Shown: piece after piece, positions 8,297-17,029 of the stretch
Numbering within the stretch: the first letter of the stretch is position 1
How the letters are laid out: each line of letters begins with the position of its first letter
DNA from: Billgrantia montanilacus
Lineage (GTDB): Bacteria; Pseudomonadota; Gammaproteobacteria; Pseudomonadales; Halomonadaceae
Direction of reading: 5' to 3'
Assembly (NCBI RefSeq): GCF_003336675.1
Contig: NZ_QPII01000009.1
Span: 124,001-188,000, forward strand
DNA length: 64,000 nucleotides
Notes under the pieces: model-generated
The model's input: the letters and a program-made list of their open reading frames with translations, nothing else
Told to the model about the DNA's origin: nothing
The model's database searches: none
Translations under genes and position numbers: made by a program

Positions 8297-9508
8297 ATGA
8301 AGATCAGTGATGCCTATCTCATCGTCAGCTCCCCGGGACGCAACTTCGTCACCCTCAAGATCGTCACCGAGTCGGGCACCTACGGGATCGGCGATGCCAC
8401 CCTCAACGGCCGTGAAATGGCCGTGGTCGCCTATCTCGAGGAGCACGTGCTGCCTGCCCTGATCGGCCGCGATGCCAGCCGCATCGAGGATATCTGGCAC
8501 TACCTCTATCGCGGTGCCTACTGGCGTCGCGGACCGGTGACCATGGCGGCGATTTCGGCCGTCGACCTGGCGCTGTGGGACATCAAGGCCAAGGCCGCCG
8601 ACATGCCGCTCTATCAGCTGTTGGGCGGCAAGAGCCGTGAGCGGGTGATGACCTATGCCCACTGCACCGGACGCGACATCGAGGGCTGCCTGGACGAGGT
8701 CGAGCGTCACATTGCCCTGGGCTATCGCGCGGTCCGGGTTCAGGCCGGGGTGCCGGGGATTCCGACCATCTACGGCGTGGCCAAGCGCGAAGGCGAGCGC
8801 TACGAGCCCGCCGACGCCGAATTGCCCGCCGAGCATGTGTGGAGCACCGAGAAGTACCTCAACCACGTGCCCAAGCTGTTTGCCGCGGTGCGCGAGCGTT
8901 TCGGCGACGACATCCACCTGCTCCACGACGTCCATCACCGGCTGACGCCCATCGAGGCGGCGCGGCTGGGCAAGGCGGTGGAGCCCTACCACCTGTTCTG
9001 GCTGGAGGACTGCGTGCCGGCCGAGAACCAGGAGAGCTTCCGGCTGATTCGCCAGCACACCACCACGCCGCTGGCGGTGGGGGAGGTGTTCAACTCGATC
9101 CACGACTACCGCGAGCTGCTCGAGAACCAGTGGATCGACTACATCCGTACGCCGCTCTCCCACGGCGGCGGCATCACCCACGTGCGGCGCATCGCCGACC
9201 TGGCCGGGCTCTATCACGTGCGCACCGGCTTCCACGGGCCGACGGACCTGTCGCCGGTGTGCCTGGGCGCGGCCGTGCATTTCGATACCTGGGTGCCCAA
9301 TTTCGGCATCCAGGAGCACATGCCCCACACGCCGGAGACCGACGCGGTCTTTCCCCACGACTACCGCTTCGAGGACGGCCACTTCCTGGTCGGCGAGACG
9401 CCGGGCCATGGCGTCGATATCGACGAGGCGCTGGCCAAGCAGTACCCCTACAAGCGTGCCAGCCTGCCGGTCAACCGGCTCGAGGACGGCACCTTATGGC
9501 ACTGGTGA
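8297..9508 (+). CDS. manD: D-mannonate dehydratase of the enolase superfamily (ManD/RspA)
   Basis: 403 aa. Dehydrates D-mannonate (and in some members D-gluconate) to 2-keto-3-deoxygluconate using Mg2+. The characteristic ManD residues are in place: Arg147 and Tyr159 ([16 protein letters not shown]), metal ligands Asp211, Glu237 and Glu263 with His213 ([20 protein letters not shown]), and the terminal block [14 protein letters not shown]. Many ManD/RspA proteins are low-efficiency enzymes. A second, non-homologous mannonate dehydratase (uxuA) ends the same operon, so this copy may work on another aldonate or be partly redundant. It is followed after 10 bases by an rspB-like gene, the same pair as E. 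coli rspAB. Confidence 0.9.
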   Translation: MKISDAYLIVSSPGRNFVTLKIVTESGTYGIGDATLNGREMAVVAYLEEHVLPALIGRDASRIEDIWHYLYRGAYWRRGPVTMAAISAVDLALWDIKAKAADMPLYQLLGGKSRERVMTYAHCTGRDIEGCLDEVERHIALGYRAVRVQAGVPGIPTIYGVAKREGERYEPADAELPAEHVWSTEKYLNHVPKLFAAVRERFGDDIHLLHDVHHRLTPIEAARLGKAVEPYHLFWLEDCVPAENQESFRLIRQHTTTPLAVGEVFNSIHDYRELLENQWIDYIRTPLSHGGGITHVRRIADLAGLYHVRTGFHGPTDLSPVCLGAAVHFDTWVPNFGIQEHMPHTPETDAVFPHDYRFEDGHFLVGETPGHGVDIDEALAKQYPYKRASLPVNRLEDGTLWHW

Positions 9509-9518
9509 GGAGACGAAC

Positions 9519-10541
9519 ATGAAAGCATTCCAGGTCAATGCGCCGCTGGACTACCGGATCGCCGACGTCGAGGTGCCCACGGCGGCACCCGGTGAAGTGC
9601 TGGTCAAGGTGGCGTTCGCCGGTATCTGCGGATCGGACATGCATATCATCCATGGCGATAACGCCTTCGTCCGCTTTCCGCGGATCACCGGGCATGAGTT
9701 TGCCGGGGTCGTCGAGGCGGTGGGCGAGGGCGTCGAGGACGTCAACATCGGCGAGCGAGTGTGCGTCGACCCGGTGGTCAGCTGCGGGCGCTGCTATCCG
9801 TGCCGCATCGGGCGACCCAATGTCTGCACCGCCATGCAGGTGATCGGCGTGCATCGTGACGGCGGCTTCGAGGAGCGTGTCAATGTGCCGGCGGCCAACC
9901 TGCATCGTCTGCCGGCGCACCTGGGGCTGGATATCGCCGCCCTGGTCGAGCCCTACAGCATCGCCGCCAATGTGCTCGATCGCATGCAGCCGCAGCCGGG
10001 CGATCGGCTGCTGGTCTACGGCGCCGGGGTGATCGGCCTGACCGTGCTTCAGATGGCCCGGGCCAAGGGCATCGAGGAGGTGATCGTCACCGACGTGATC
10101 GACGAGCGACTGGCCACGGCCCGCGAGCTGGGCGCACGGCATACCCTGCATGGCAGCCGCGACGACGTCGAGGCCGAGGTCATGCGCCTCACCGACGGCG
10201 AGGGCGTGCCGCTGATCGCCGATGCCGCCTGCGTGCCGGCGCTGCTGCCACAGATGCTGCGCCTGGCCTCGGCGGCGGGGCGCATCGGCCTGCTTGGTTT
10301 CAACCCCACCCCCAGCGACCTGGTGCAGTTGGAGGTGATCAAGAAGGAGCTGACACTGGTCGGGTCACGACTCAACAACCGCAAGTTTCCGGAGGTGCTA
10401 GCGCTGCTCGCATCCGGGGCTCTCGATGGCGCGGCGCTGGTCAGTCACCGGCTGCCGTTCGACGAGATGCCCGGGGCCATCGACATGCTCGAGCATCATC
10501 CCGAAAGGGCCCGCAAGGTGCTGATCGACATCGGTGCCTGA
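9519..10541 (+). CDS. rspB: zinc-dependent sugar-acid dehydrogenase, RspB-like (probable L-gulonate 5-dehydrogenase)
   Basis: 340-aa medium-chain dehydrogenase. Catalytic zinc ligands are Cys37, His59 and Glu60 (ITGHEFAG). Structural zinc cysteines are 89, 92, 95 and 103 (SCGRCYPCRIGRPNVC). The NAD-binding motif GAGVIG is at 168-173. The stretch VDPVVSCGRCYPCRIGRPNV closely matches E. coli RspB. From memory of work on related Chromohalobacter genes, RspB-type enzymes next to ManD oxidise L-gulonate at C5 to D-fructuronate, which UxuB would then reduce to D-mannonate. That substrate fits this operon but is inference. ATG 9519 has GAGGAGA upstream; a longer open frame back to 9408 lies inside manD. 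Confidence 0.85.
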   Translation: MKAFQVNAPLDYRIADVEVPTAAPGEVLVKVAFAGICGSDMHIIHGDNAFVRFPRITGHEFAGVVEAVGEGVEDVNIGERVCVDPVVSCGRCYPCRIGRPNVCTAMQVIGVHRDGGFEERVNVPAANLHRLPAHLGLDIAALVEPYSIAANVLDRMQPQPGDRLLVYGAGVIGLTVLQMARAKGIEEVIVTDVIDERLATARELGARHTLHGSRDDVEAEVMRLTDGEGVPLIADAACVPALLPQMLRLASAAGRIGLLGFNPTPSDLVQLEVIKKELTLVGSRLNNRKFPEVLALLASGALDGAALVSHRLPFDEMPGAIDMLEHHPERARKVLIDIGA

Positions 10542-10611
10542 GGGCCGTTGGCATGGCCAATGCCACCAGCATATCCATAACTCACAACAGCATGTGCAGG
10601 AGATTCACGTC

Positions 10612-11580
10612 ATGATCAAGCGACTCATCACCGGTGCCATGATCGGCGCCGCCCTGATAGGCAGCCAGGCCGCCCTGTCCGCCGACTTCACGCTGCGCTT
10701 CGGCCATCTGGCCAATGAGCAGAATATCTGGCACCAGGCCGCCGAGAAGTTCAAGGAGGAAGTCGAGGCCAACTCCGACGGTCGCATCGAGGTGCGCATC
10801 TATCCCAACGAGCAGCTCGGCAGCGAAATGGATGTGATCAACAGCATCCAGCTGGGCACCGCCGAGATGACCATTACCGGTGAGAGCCTGCAGAACTGGG
10901 CGCCCAAGGCGGCGATGATGGCCGTGCCCTATGCCTTCCGTGACTCGGAGCACTTGCACGCCGCGGTGAGCGGCGAGATCGGTGAAGAGATCGAGGCGCA
11001 GATCACCGAGCAGGCCAACCTGGTGCCGCTGGCCTGGTTCGAGCGCGGCCCCCGCGAGCTGACCTCCAATCGACGCATCGAGCATCCCGACGACCTGGAT
11101 GGCATGCGCCTGCGAGTGCCCAACGTGCCGCTGTTCGTCGATACCTGGGAAGCGCTGGGCGCGCGGCCGACGCCGATGGCCTTCAGCGAGGTGTTCACCG
11201 CCCTGCAGCAGAACACCATCCAGGCCCAGGAAAATCCGCTCAGCCTGATCGAGAGCGCCAGCTTCTATGAGGTGCAGGACTACGTGAACCTCACCGGCCA
11301 TGTGCGCAGCTGGATCTATGTGGTGATCGGTCGCAATACCCTGGAGAGCATGCCCGACGACCTGCAGCAGGTGGTGTTCGATGCCGCCGCTGTGATGCAG
11401 GACTACCAGGCCGAGCTGTTCGACGAGGACCAGCAGCGTCTCGAGCAGGCCCTGACCGACCGCGGCATGGAGTTCGTCGAGGTCGATATCGAGGCCTTCG
11501 CCGAGAAGGCGCGGCCGGCGGTGCTGGAGTCCCTGGACGATGAACAGCGTGCGCTGTTCGACGCCATCCAGGACCTGTGA
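10612..11580 (+). CDS. TRAP transporter substrate-binding protein DctP (set 2)
   Basis: 322 aa from ATG 10612, with AGGAG about 10 bases upstream. The signal peptide is MIKRLITGAMIGAALIGSQA followed by ALSA, so cutting falls near residue 24. The mature part has DctP features: SDGRIEVRIYPNEQLGSEMD, the Arg motif LDGMRLRVPNVPLFVDTWEA and FSEVFTALQQNTIQAQENP. The last motif, with QENP, differs from set 1 (DGAEAQ), so the two receptors probably bind different sugar acids. The in-frame extension to 10534 covers the end of rspB and is not used. Confidence 0.9.
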   Translation: MIKRLITGAMIGAALIGSQAALSADFTLRFGHLANEQNIWHQAAEKFKEEVEANSDGRIEVRIYPNEQLGSEMDVINSIQLGTAEMTITGESLQNWAPKAAMMAVPYAFRDSEHLHAAVSGEIGEEIEAQITEQANLVPLAWFERGPRELTSNRRIEHPDDLDGMRLRVPNVPLFVDTWEALGARPTPMAFSEVFTALQQNTIQAQENPLSLIESASFYEVQDYVNLTGHVRSWIYVVIGRNTLESMPDDLQQVVFDAAAVMQDYQAELFDEDQQRLEQALTDRGMEFVEVDIEAFAEKARPAVLESLDDEQRALFDAIQDL

Positions 11581-11589
11581 GCCATGGGG

Positions 11590-11609
11590 GCGGGCACTGC
11601 GGTGCCCGC
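11590..11609 (+). repeat. hairpin between dctP-2 and dctQ-2
   Basis: GCGGGCAC (11590-11597) pairs perfectly with GTGCCCGC (11602-11609) across the 4-base loop TGCG. No T-run follows, so it is more likely an mRNA-protecting or processing hairpin than a true terminator. It sits at the same place as the hairpins in the other TRAP operons of this window. Confidence 0.6.
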
Positions 11610-11627
11610 TCCGTGAGGGGCACGCCA

Positions 11628-12221
11628 ATGACGACACCCGAACACGAACACAAGGCCCTCGAGCGGGAGGCCCTCGATAGCCTCGACACCCTCTCGGTGG
11701 TGCCCACCTTCCAGGGGCCGGTGGGGCGCCTGATCGGCTGGATCGATGCGCTATTCACCGGCTTGGCGGTGGTGGCCCTGGTGGCCATCGCCGGCACCGT
11801 GCTGCTGCAGATCTCCGGCCGCCTGTTCCTGCCGTTCCCGATGGCCTGGACCGAGGAGCTGTCACGCTATCTGTTCGTCTACATGGTGGCGCTCTCGGCG
11901 GGCGTGGTGCTGCGCCGTCACCGCAACGTCAACGTCGAACTGTTTCATCACTGCCTTGGACCCCGTGCCCGGGCAGGCTACCAGGCCCTGGTGTGTCTGC
12001 TGATCGGCGGCTTTGCCTGGATCGTGCTGCCCTATGCCTGGCAGTACGCCGAGAACGGTGCCTGGCAGACATCGCCCACGCTCAAGGTACCCATGCTCTA
12101 CATCTTCTTTTCCACCGTGGTGTTGTTCCTGCTGCTGCTGGTCTACAGCGCCATCGGTTTTCTCGAGGGCCTGATCGCCATGCTGCGCCAGCCCGCCGAC
12201 CACGATGCAGAGGCACGCTGA
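11628..12221 (+). CDS. TRAP transporter small permease DctQ (set 2)
   Basis: 197 aa. The N-terminal cytoplasmic tail of about 35 residues (MTTPEHEHKALEREALDSLD) is longer than usual. Four helices follow, with the DctQ signature AWTEELSRYLFVYMVALSAG then RRHRNVNVELF. GAGGGG precedes ATG 11628 by 7 bases; the open frame back to 11577 is not needed. The stop codon is directly followed by the ATG of dctM-2. Together with DctM-2 it forms the membrane part of the second TRAP system of the hexuronate operon. Confidence 0.88.
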   Translation: MTTPEHEHKALEREALDSLDTLSVVPTFQGPVGRLIGWIDALFTGLAVVALVAIAGTVLLQISGRLFLPFPMAWTEELSRYLFVYMVALSAGVVLRRHRNVNVELFHHCLGPRARAGYQALVCLLIGGFAWIVLPYAWQYAENGAWQTSPTLKVPMLYIFFSTVVLFLLLLVYSAIGFLEGLIAMLRQPADHDAEAR

Positions 12222-13502
12222 ATGGAAGTCATCCTGCTGTTCGTCACCTTTCTGGTGCTGCTGGTGGTGGGCCTTCCGATCGCCTTCGCCCTGGGTATCG
12301 CATCGCTGGTCTATCTGCTGCTGGAAGGCATTTCGCTGACCATCGTGCCGCAGCGCATGTACGCCGGCATCGATACCTTCGTGCTGCTGTGCATTCCCGG
12401 CTTCGTGCTGGCCGGCAACCTGATGAATGTCGGCAACATCACCGAACATATCATCCGCTTCTCCAATGCCCTGCTGGGCCATATCCGCGGCGGCCTGGGC
12501 CTGGCGAACGTGGGTGGCTCGATGATCTTCGGCGGCATCTCCGGTACCGCCGTGGCCGACTCGGCGAGTATCGGTGCGGTGATGATTCCCGGCATGGCGC
12601 GCTCAGGCTACGACAAGCCCTTCGCCGCCGCGGTCACGGCCGCGTCCTCCACGGTGGGGCCGATCATTCCGCCCAGCGTACCGATGATCATTGCCGGTTC
12701 GCTCTCCGGCGTCTCGGTGGGGCGGATGTTCCTGGCCGGGGCCATCCCCGGCCTGCTGCTGGGCCTGGCGATGATGATCACGGTCTATATTCTTGCCGTG
12801 CGGCGTGGCTATCCCAAGGGCGAGCGGGCCACCTTCATGGAGCTGCTGCGCGAGGGGCGCACCGCCTTCTGGGCGTTGCTGATGACGGTGATCATCCTCT
12901 ACGGGATCATCGGTGGCTTCTTCACCCCCACCGAGGCGTCGATCGTCGCCAGCCTCTATGCGCTGGTGGTGGGCATGTACGTCTACAAGGGGCTGTCCTG
13001 GCGCAAGCTGCCGGGTATCCTCAGCGATACGGTGCTCACCTCCTCGGCGCTGCTGCTGCTGGTGGGGCTGGCCAACCTGTTCGGCTGGATACTGACCAGC
13101 GAGCAGGTGCCACAGATGATCGCCGCCCTGATCCTGTCGATCAGCGAGAACCCGCTGATCGTGATCCTGATTCTCAACCTGATCCTGCTGTTCGTCGGCG
13201 CCTTCATGGAGACTATCGCCGCGCTGATCATCCTGTTCCCCGCGCTGCTCGGTGTCGCCACCGGCGTCGGTCTGGACCCGGTGCACTTCGCCGTCATGGC
13301 CGTGCTCAACCTGATGATCGGCCTGACCACGCCGCCGGTGGGCGTCTGCCTGTTCGTCGTCGCCGGCATCGGCAAGCTGCCGATGCTGACCGTGGCCCGG
13401 GCCATCGTGCCGTTCCTGATCTGCAATATCGCCGTGCTGCTGCTGGTCTCCTATGTGCCGGCGGTATCGCTGTGGCTGCCGACCCTGATCATGGGCGAAT
13501 GA
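12222..13502 (+). CDS. TRAP transporter large permease DctM (set 2)
   Basis: 426 aa with about 12 hydrophobic segments and DctM signatures: CIPGFVLAGNLMNVGNITEH, GSMIFGGISGTAVADSASIG, STVGPIIPPSVPMIIAGSLS and IGLTTPPVGVCLFVVAGIG. It starts immediately after the dctQ-2 stop (TGAATG). It is the transport core for the set 2 receptor. uxuB follows after 16 bases, so it belongs to the same transcription unit. Confidence 0.93.
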   Translation: MEVILLFVTFLVLLVVGLPIAFALGIASLVYLLLEGISLTIVPQRMYAGIDTFVLLCIPGFVLAGNLMNVGNITEHIIRFSNALLGHIRGGLGLANVGGSMIFGGISGTAVADSASIGAVMIPGMARSGYDKPFAAAVTAASSTVGPIIPPSVPMIIAGSLSGVSVGRMFLAGAIPGLLLGLAMMITVYILAVRRGYPKGERATFMELLREGRTAFWALLMTVIILYGIIGGFFTPTEASIVASLYALVVGMYVYKGLSWRKLPGILSDTVLTSSALLLLVGLANLFGWILTSEQVPQMIAALILSISENPLIVILILNLILLFVGAFMETIAALIILFPALLGVATGVGLDPVHFAVMAVLNLMIGLTTPPVGVCLFVVAGIGKLPMLTVARAIVPFLICNIAVLLLVSYVPAVSLWLPTLIMGE

Positions 13503-13518
13503 TCCACAACAAGGAGAG

Positions 13519-14991
13519 ATGATGTCCATCACCCGTTTCCCGGCGGCGCCACGGCACGGCGCCATCGCCATCGTCCATCTCGGCCTGGGCGCCTTCCACC
13601 GTGCCCACCAGGCGGTCTATCTGGAGCGCTACCGCCAGCGCAGAGGCGATGACACCTGGGGTGTGTGCAGCGCAAACCTGCGCGGCAATGTCGGCCTGGT
13701 GGACGGCCTGGCAGCCGCCGGCCATCGCTACCATGTCGCCGAGTACGCCGATAGCCAGACCGTCGCTCTGCGCGAAATCGGGGTCATCGAGGAGGCGCTG
13801 TTCTCGGGGCGAGGCGCAGACGGCCAATGGGGACGCGACCTGGCGCCGCTGCTGGCCAGGATGGCCGCGCCCGAGACTCGTATCGTCACTCTGACCGTTA
13901 CCGAGAAAGGCTACTTCCTCAATCCGGCCAGCGGTGAGCTGCTCGCCGACGACCCCATGATCGCTGCCGATATTGCCCAACCCACGGCGCCACGCACCGC
14001 GCCAGGGATGCTGGTCGAGGCGCTGGCACGTCGCCGGGCGTCAGGCCTGGCCCCCTTTACGGTGCTGAGTTGCGACAATATGCCGGACAACGGCCGGCGC
14101 ACCCGCAATGCCGTGGCCCAGCTCGCTGCACGGCGAGATGCCGAACTGGCCGCCTGGATCGAGCGCGAGGTGGCTTTCCCCTGCAGCATGGTCGACCGCA
14201 TCGTGCCCGCCATGACCGCAGACGATCACGCACGCCTGGCTGAGCTGGGCGTCAAGGATCCCAACGCGGTGGTGGGGGAGGCGTTCAGCCAGTGGGTGGT
14301 GGAGGATCACTTCCCCCTGGGGCGCCCCGCCTGGGAGGCTGACGGGGTGGAGGTCGTCGAGGATGTCGCGCCGTTCGAGACCATGAAGCTGCGCATGCTC
14401 AATGGCAGCCACTCGCTGCTGGCCTACCTGGGTGCCCTGGCGGGCATCGAGACGGTGTACGACGGGATCAGCCGTGGCGATCTTCGCGCCCTCCTGCGCC
14501 GCTATATGCTCGAGGAGGCCGCTCCCACCCTGGCGATGCCCGCGGATACCGACCTGGTCGCCTACGGCGACTCGCTGCTGGCGCGCTTCGCCAACGATAG
14601 CCTGCGCCACCGCCTGCAACAGATCGCCATGGACGGTAGCCAGAAGCTGCCCCAGCGCTGGTTTCAGGGTGCCCTGGCACGGCTTGAGGTCGGCGAGGCG
14701 GTGCCCTGTACGACGCTGGGTGTGGCCGCCTGGGTCCGCTACACCGCAGGCCAAGACCTGCAGGGGACCCAATACCCGGTCGACGATCCGCTGGCCGCGC
14801 GCTTTACCGACCTGCATGCCCGGCACGCCGACGATGCCGAGGCGCTGGTCGATGCCTTCCTGGCTATGGACGACGTGATACCACCTGCGTTGGCCCGACA
14901 GCCGTCCTTTGTCACAGCGGTGGTCGATGCCTATCGGACACTGACACGAGAGGGGCTTGCCGGGGCGCTTTCCGCCCTGGTGCGAGACTGA
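13519..14991 (+). CDS. uxuB: D-fructuronate reductase (D-mannonate oxidoreductase)
   Basis: 490 aa, long-chain mannitol dehydrogenase family. It reduces D-fructuronate to D-mannonate with NADH. Landmarks are IVHLGLGAFHRAHQAVY (nucleotide-binding start), LTVTEKGYFLNP, FTVLSCDNMPDNGRRTRNAV, PCSMVDRIVPAM and FETMKLRMLNGSHSLLAYLG, which carries the catalytic Lys/Asn-His region. UxuB rather than UxaB is favoured by the partner uxuA 15 bases downstream. Two ATGs lie in tandem (13519 and 13522); AGGAG is 2 or 5 bases upstream, so the second may be the real start. Confidence 0.92.
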   Translation: MMSITRFPAAPRHGAIAIVHLGLGAFHRAHQAVYLERYRQRRGDDTWGVCSANLRGNVGLVDGLAAAGHRYHVAEYADSQTVALREIGVIEEALFSGRGADGQWGRDLAPLLARMAAPETRIVTLTVTEKGYFLNPASGELLADDPMIAADIAQPTAPRTAPGMLVEALARRRASGLAPFTVLSCDNMPDNGRRTRNAVAQLAARRDAELAAWIEREVAFPCSMVDRIVPAMTADDHARLAELGVKDPNAVVGEAFSQWVVEDHFPLGRPAWEADGVEVVEDVAPFETMKLRMLNGSHSLLAYLGALAGIETVYDGISRGDLRALLRRYMLEEAAPTLAMPADTDLVAYGDSLLARFANDSLRHRLQQIAMDGSQKLPQRWFQGALARLEVGEAVPCTTLGVAAWVRYTAGQDLQGTQYPVDDPLAARFTDLHARHADDAEALVDAFLAMDDVIPPALARQPSFVTAVVDAYRTLTREGLAGALSALVRD

Positions 14992-15006
14992 CACAAGGAG
15001 TTTTTC

Positions 15007-16185
15007 ATGGAGCATACCTGGCGCTGGTTCGGCCCGAAGGACCCCATTCGCCTCGACGAGGTTCGCCAGACCGGTGCCACCGGCATCGTCACCGCGCTGC
15101 ACGAGATACCCAATGGCGAGGTGTGGTCTCCTGCGGCGATCGACGAGCGCAAGGCGATGATCCAGTCCGCCGGCCTCTCCTGGTCGGTGGTGGAGAGCGT
15201 GCCGGTGCACGAGGCGATCAAGCAGGGCACTGCCGAGCGCGATGAGCTGATCGCCAACTACTGCCAGACCCTTCGCAACCTGGCGTCGGGCGGCATCGAT
15301 ACCGTCTGCTACAACTTCATGCCGGTGCTCGACTGGACTCGCACGGACTTACGCTATCGCCTGCCCGATGGGGCCCTGGCGCTACGCTTCGATCAGGTCG
15401 CCTTCGCCGCCTTCGATCTCTATCTGCTGGCGCGCCCCGGTGCCGAGAACGACTACAGCGACATAGAGCAGCGCGAGGCCCGGGACTATCTCGAAACCCT
15501 TGGTCAGGCCGACCGCGACACGCTGGTCGATACCCTGATCGCCGGCCTGCCCGGCGCCGAGGAGGGTTACACGCTGGCCCAGTTCCGTGAGGTGCTGACG
15601 GCCTACGCCGGGATCGATGCCGACCGGCTGCGTGAGCATCTGGCGTATTTCCTGCGTGCGGTGATCCCGGTGGCCGAGGAGGTCGGCATCCGCATGGCGA
15701 TCCATCCCGACGATCCGCCGCGTCCCATGCTCGGGCTGCCGCGAGTCGTCTCCACACCGGATGATGCCCAGTGGCTCCTCGATGCCGTGCCCAGCCCGGC
15801 CAACGGCCTGACGCTGTGTACCGGCTCCTACGGGGTACGGGCGGACAATGACCTGGCCGACATGGCGAGGCGCTTCGGGCCGCAGATCCATTTCGTGCAT
15901 CTGCGCTCGACTCGCCGCGAGGCGTCGGATCCGCGCTCTTTCTTCGAGGCCCCCCACCTGGATGGCGATGTGGACATGGTGGCCGTGATCCAGGCCCTGG
16001 TGGAGGAGGAGCGTCGCCGCGAGCGCCAGGGCGGAGCCCGCCTGCCGATGCGCCCTGACCATGGCCACCAACTTCTCGATGACCAGCAGCGTGCCACCGC
16101 CCCGGGCTACCCCCTCTACGGTCGGCTGCGTGGCCTGGCCGAACTGCGTGGCGTGGAACAGGCGGTACGTCGCCTGACCGACTGA
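15007..16185 (+). CDS. uxuA: D-mannonate dehydratase (UxuA type)
   Basis: 392 aa, standard UxuA length. A TIM-barrel, metal-dependent enzyme converting D-mannonate to 2-keto-3-deoxygluconate, unrelated in sequence to the ManD enzyme in the same operon. Signatures: [77 protein letters not shown] and the C-terminal [18 protein letters not shown] precedes the ATG. It is the last gene of the hexuronate operon. The kinase (kdgK) and aldolase (eda) needed to finish the pathway are not recognised in the window. Confidence 0.95.
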   Translation: MEHTWRWFGPKDPIRLDEVRQTGATGIVTALHEIPNGEVWSPAAIDERKAMIQSAGLSWSVVESVPVHEAIKQGTAERDELIANYCQTLRNLASGGIDTVCYNFMPVLDWTRTDLRYRLPDGALALRFDQVAFAAFDLYLLARPGAENDYSDIEQREARDYLETLGQADRDTLVDTLIAGLPGAEEGYTLAQFREVLTAYAGIDADRLREHLAYFLRAVIPVAEEVGIRMAIHPDDPPRPMLGLPRVVSTPDDAQWLLDAVPSPANGLTLCTGSYGVRADNDLADMARRFGPQIHFVHLRSTRREASDPRSFFEAPHLDGDVDMVAVIQALVEEERRRERQGGARLPMRPDHGHQLLDDQQRATAPGYPLYGRLRGLAELRGVEQAVRRLTD

Positions 16186-16484
16186 CAGCCCGGGCGACGT
16201 CGGGTCAGCAACTGCGCCTTCCCGTCCCATGTGCCAGAACGCTCCACTTCTCTTAGGCTTTCTGGCGCAGAAGGGAGAGAGGTCATTTGTTACCAACATT
16301 CTGAAAAAAAAGAAATATTTGACAAATTGGCATGGGTTGGCCCGCTCCCTGCAGCAGTCAGGGTGAGCAAGACAAGCCGGTAAGTCCTGCTACTAGAGAG
16401 AATGGTAAGCGGATTCCGGTACGACGAGCGAAGCCAAACGGCTTGAAATGGAAACACAAGCTCTGACCCATTGGAGGGACGAAC
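16186..16484. other. intergenic region before the acidic repeat protein
   Basis: Nearly 300 bases without a gene. A poly-A stretch (about 16303-16310) and a perfect TTGACA (16319-16324) occur, but no good -10 lies at the right distance, so the promoter is only suggested. GGAGG at 16473-16477 serves the next gene. No clear terminator for uxuA was found. Confidence 0.35.
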
Positions 16485-16877
16485 ATGATGTCCAAGGAAT
16501 TTCTCAAGAAACTCGGCATTGTCGGTATTACTTTTGGCCTGACCGCCAGCCCACTGGTGCTTGCCGAATTCAACGATGAAGAGGACGCGCAAGGTACCGT
16601 GCCGGAGCAGACCGCTCCCGAAGCAGGCGCTGACGCCGAAATGGGTGCAGGTGCCGATACCGGTTACGGTGCTGGCGAGACCGGTGCTGAAGCAGGTGCA
16701 GGCGCGGATACCGATTTCGGCGCTGGTGAGACCGGTGCTGAAGCTGGAGCAGGCGCTGGCGCCGATGCGGATTTCGGCTCGGATGACGAGTGGGAAGACG
16801 AAACCACTGACGAGTGGGAAGAAGAGAACGAAGAGGAAGAGTGGGAAGAGGACGAGGAAGACGATCAGGATTGGTAA
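16485..16877 (+). CDS. secreted, extremely acidic tandem-repeat protein, unknown function
   Basis: 130 aa. A signal peptide (hydrophobic GIVGITFGLTASPLVLA, cut near residue 27) is followed by a low-complexity Gly/Ala/Asp/Glu region with two nearly identical 17-residue units, at 54-70 and 71-87 (pattern GAGADTxxGAGETGAEA), and a partial third at 88-98. The last 30 residues (about 101-130) are almost only D/E with four tryptophans at 103, 111, 120 and 130. There are no cysteines. Monocistronic, with GGAGG 7 bases before the ATG and a strong hairpin downstream. I know no family for it. It could be a polyanionic periplasmic or secreted cation binder or a salt-adaptation protein; this is a guess. 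Confidence 0.75.
   Translation: MMSKEFLKKLGIVGITFGLTASPLVLAEFNDEEDAQGTVPEQTAPEAGADAEMGAGADTGYGAGETGAEAGAGADTDFGAGETGAEAGAGAGADADFGSDDEWEDETTDEWEEENEEEEWEEDEEDDQDW
16644..16778 (+). repeat. 51-bp tandem repeat inside the acidic protein gene
   Basis: Two in-frame 51-bp units (16644-16694 and 16695-16745) differ at only a few, mostly third-position, bases. A shorter third unit follows (16746-16778). Such units can change in copy number by slippage or recombination, so strain-to-strain length variation is expected. Confidence 0.75.
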
Positions 16878-16966
16878 GGCCTGATACTGCCAGGGACGGC
16901 GGTCGCTGCCCAGGGAAGGGCGGTGACGTCTCCTCAAGGTTGATGCGATAGCATCATCCGCCTCAC

Positions 16967-16996
16967 CCGCCCCCGGTTATGCCGGGGGCGGTTCTG
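16967..16996 (+). terminator. terminator-like hairpin after the acidic repeat protein
   Basis: CCGCCCCCGG (16967-16976) pairs with CCGGGGGCGG (16982-16991) over a 5-base loop, then TTCTGTGTGT. The stem is very stable but the T-tract is poor. It sits between two convergent genes and may serve both. Confidence 0.6.
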
Positions 16997-17029
16997 TGTG
17001 TGTCAGACACACCAGGCCACATTCAGGTG

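Noticed and set aside
11993..13522. 509-codon plus-strand frame across dctQ-2 and dctM-2
   Set aside because: Arg/His/Gly-rich shadow of dctM-2, which has a clear family match in another frame.
12603..13571. 322-codon antisense frame over dctM-2
   Set aside because: Typical high-GC antisense frame, rich in His, Gln, Asp and Arg, opposite a well-supported permease gene.
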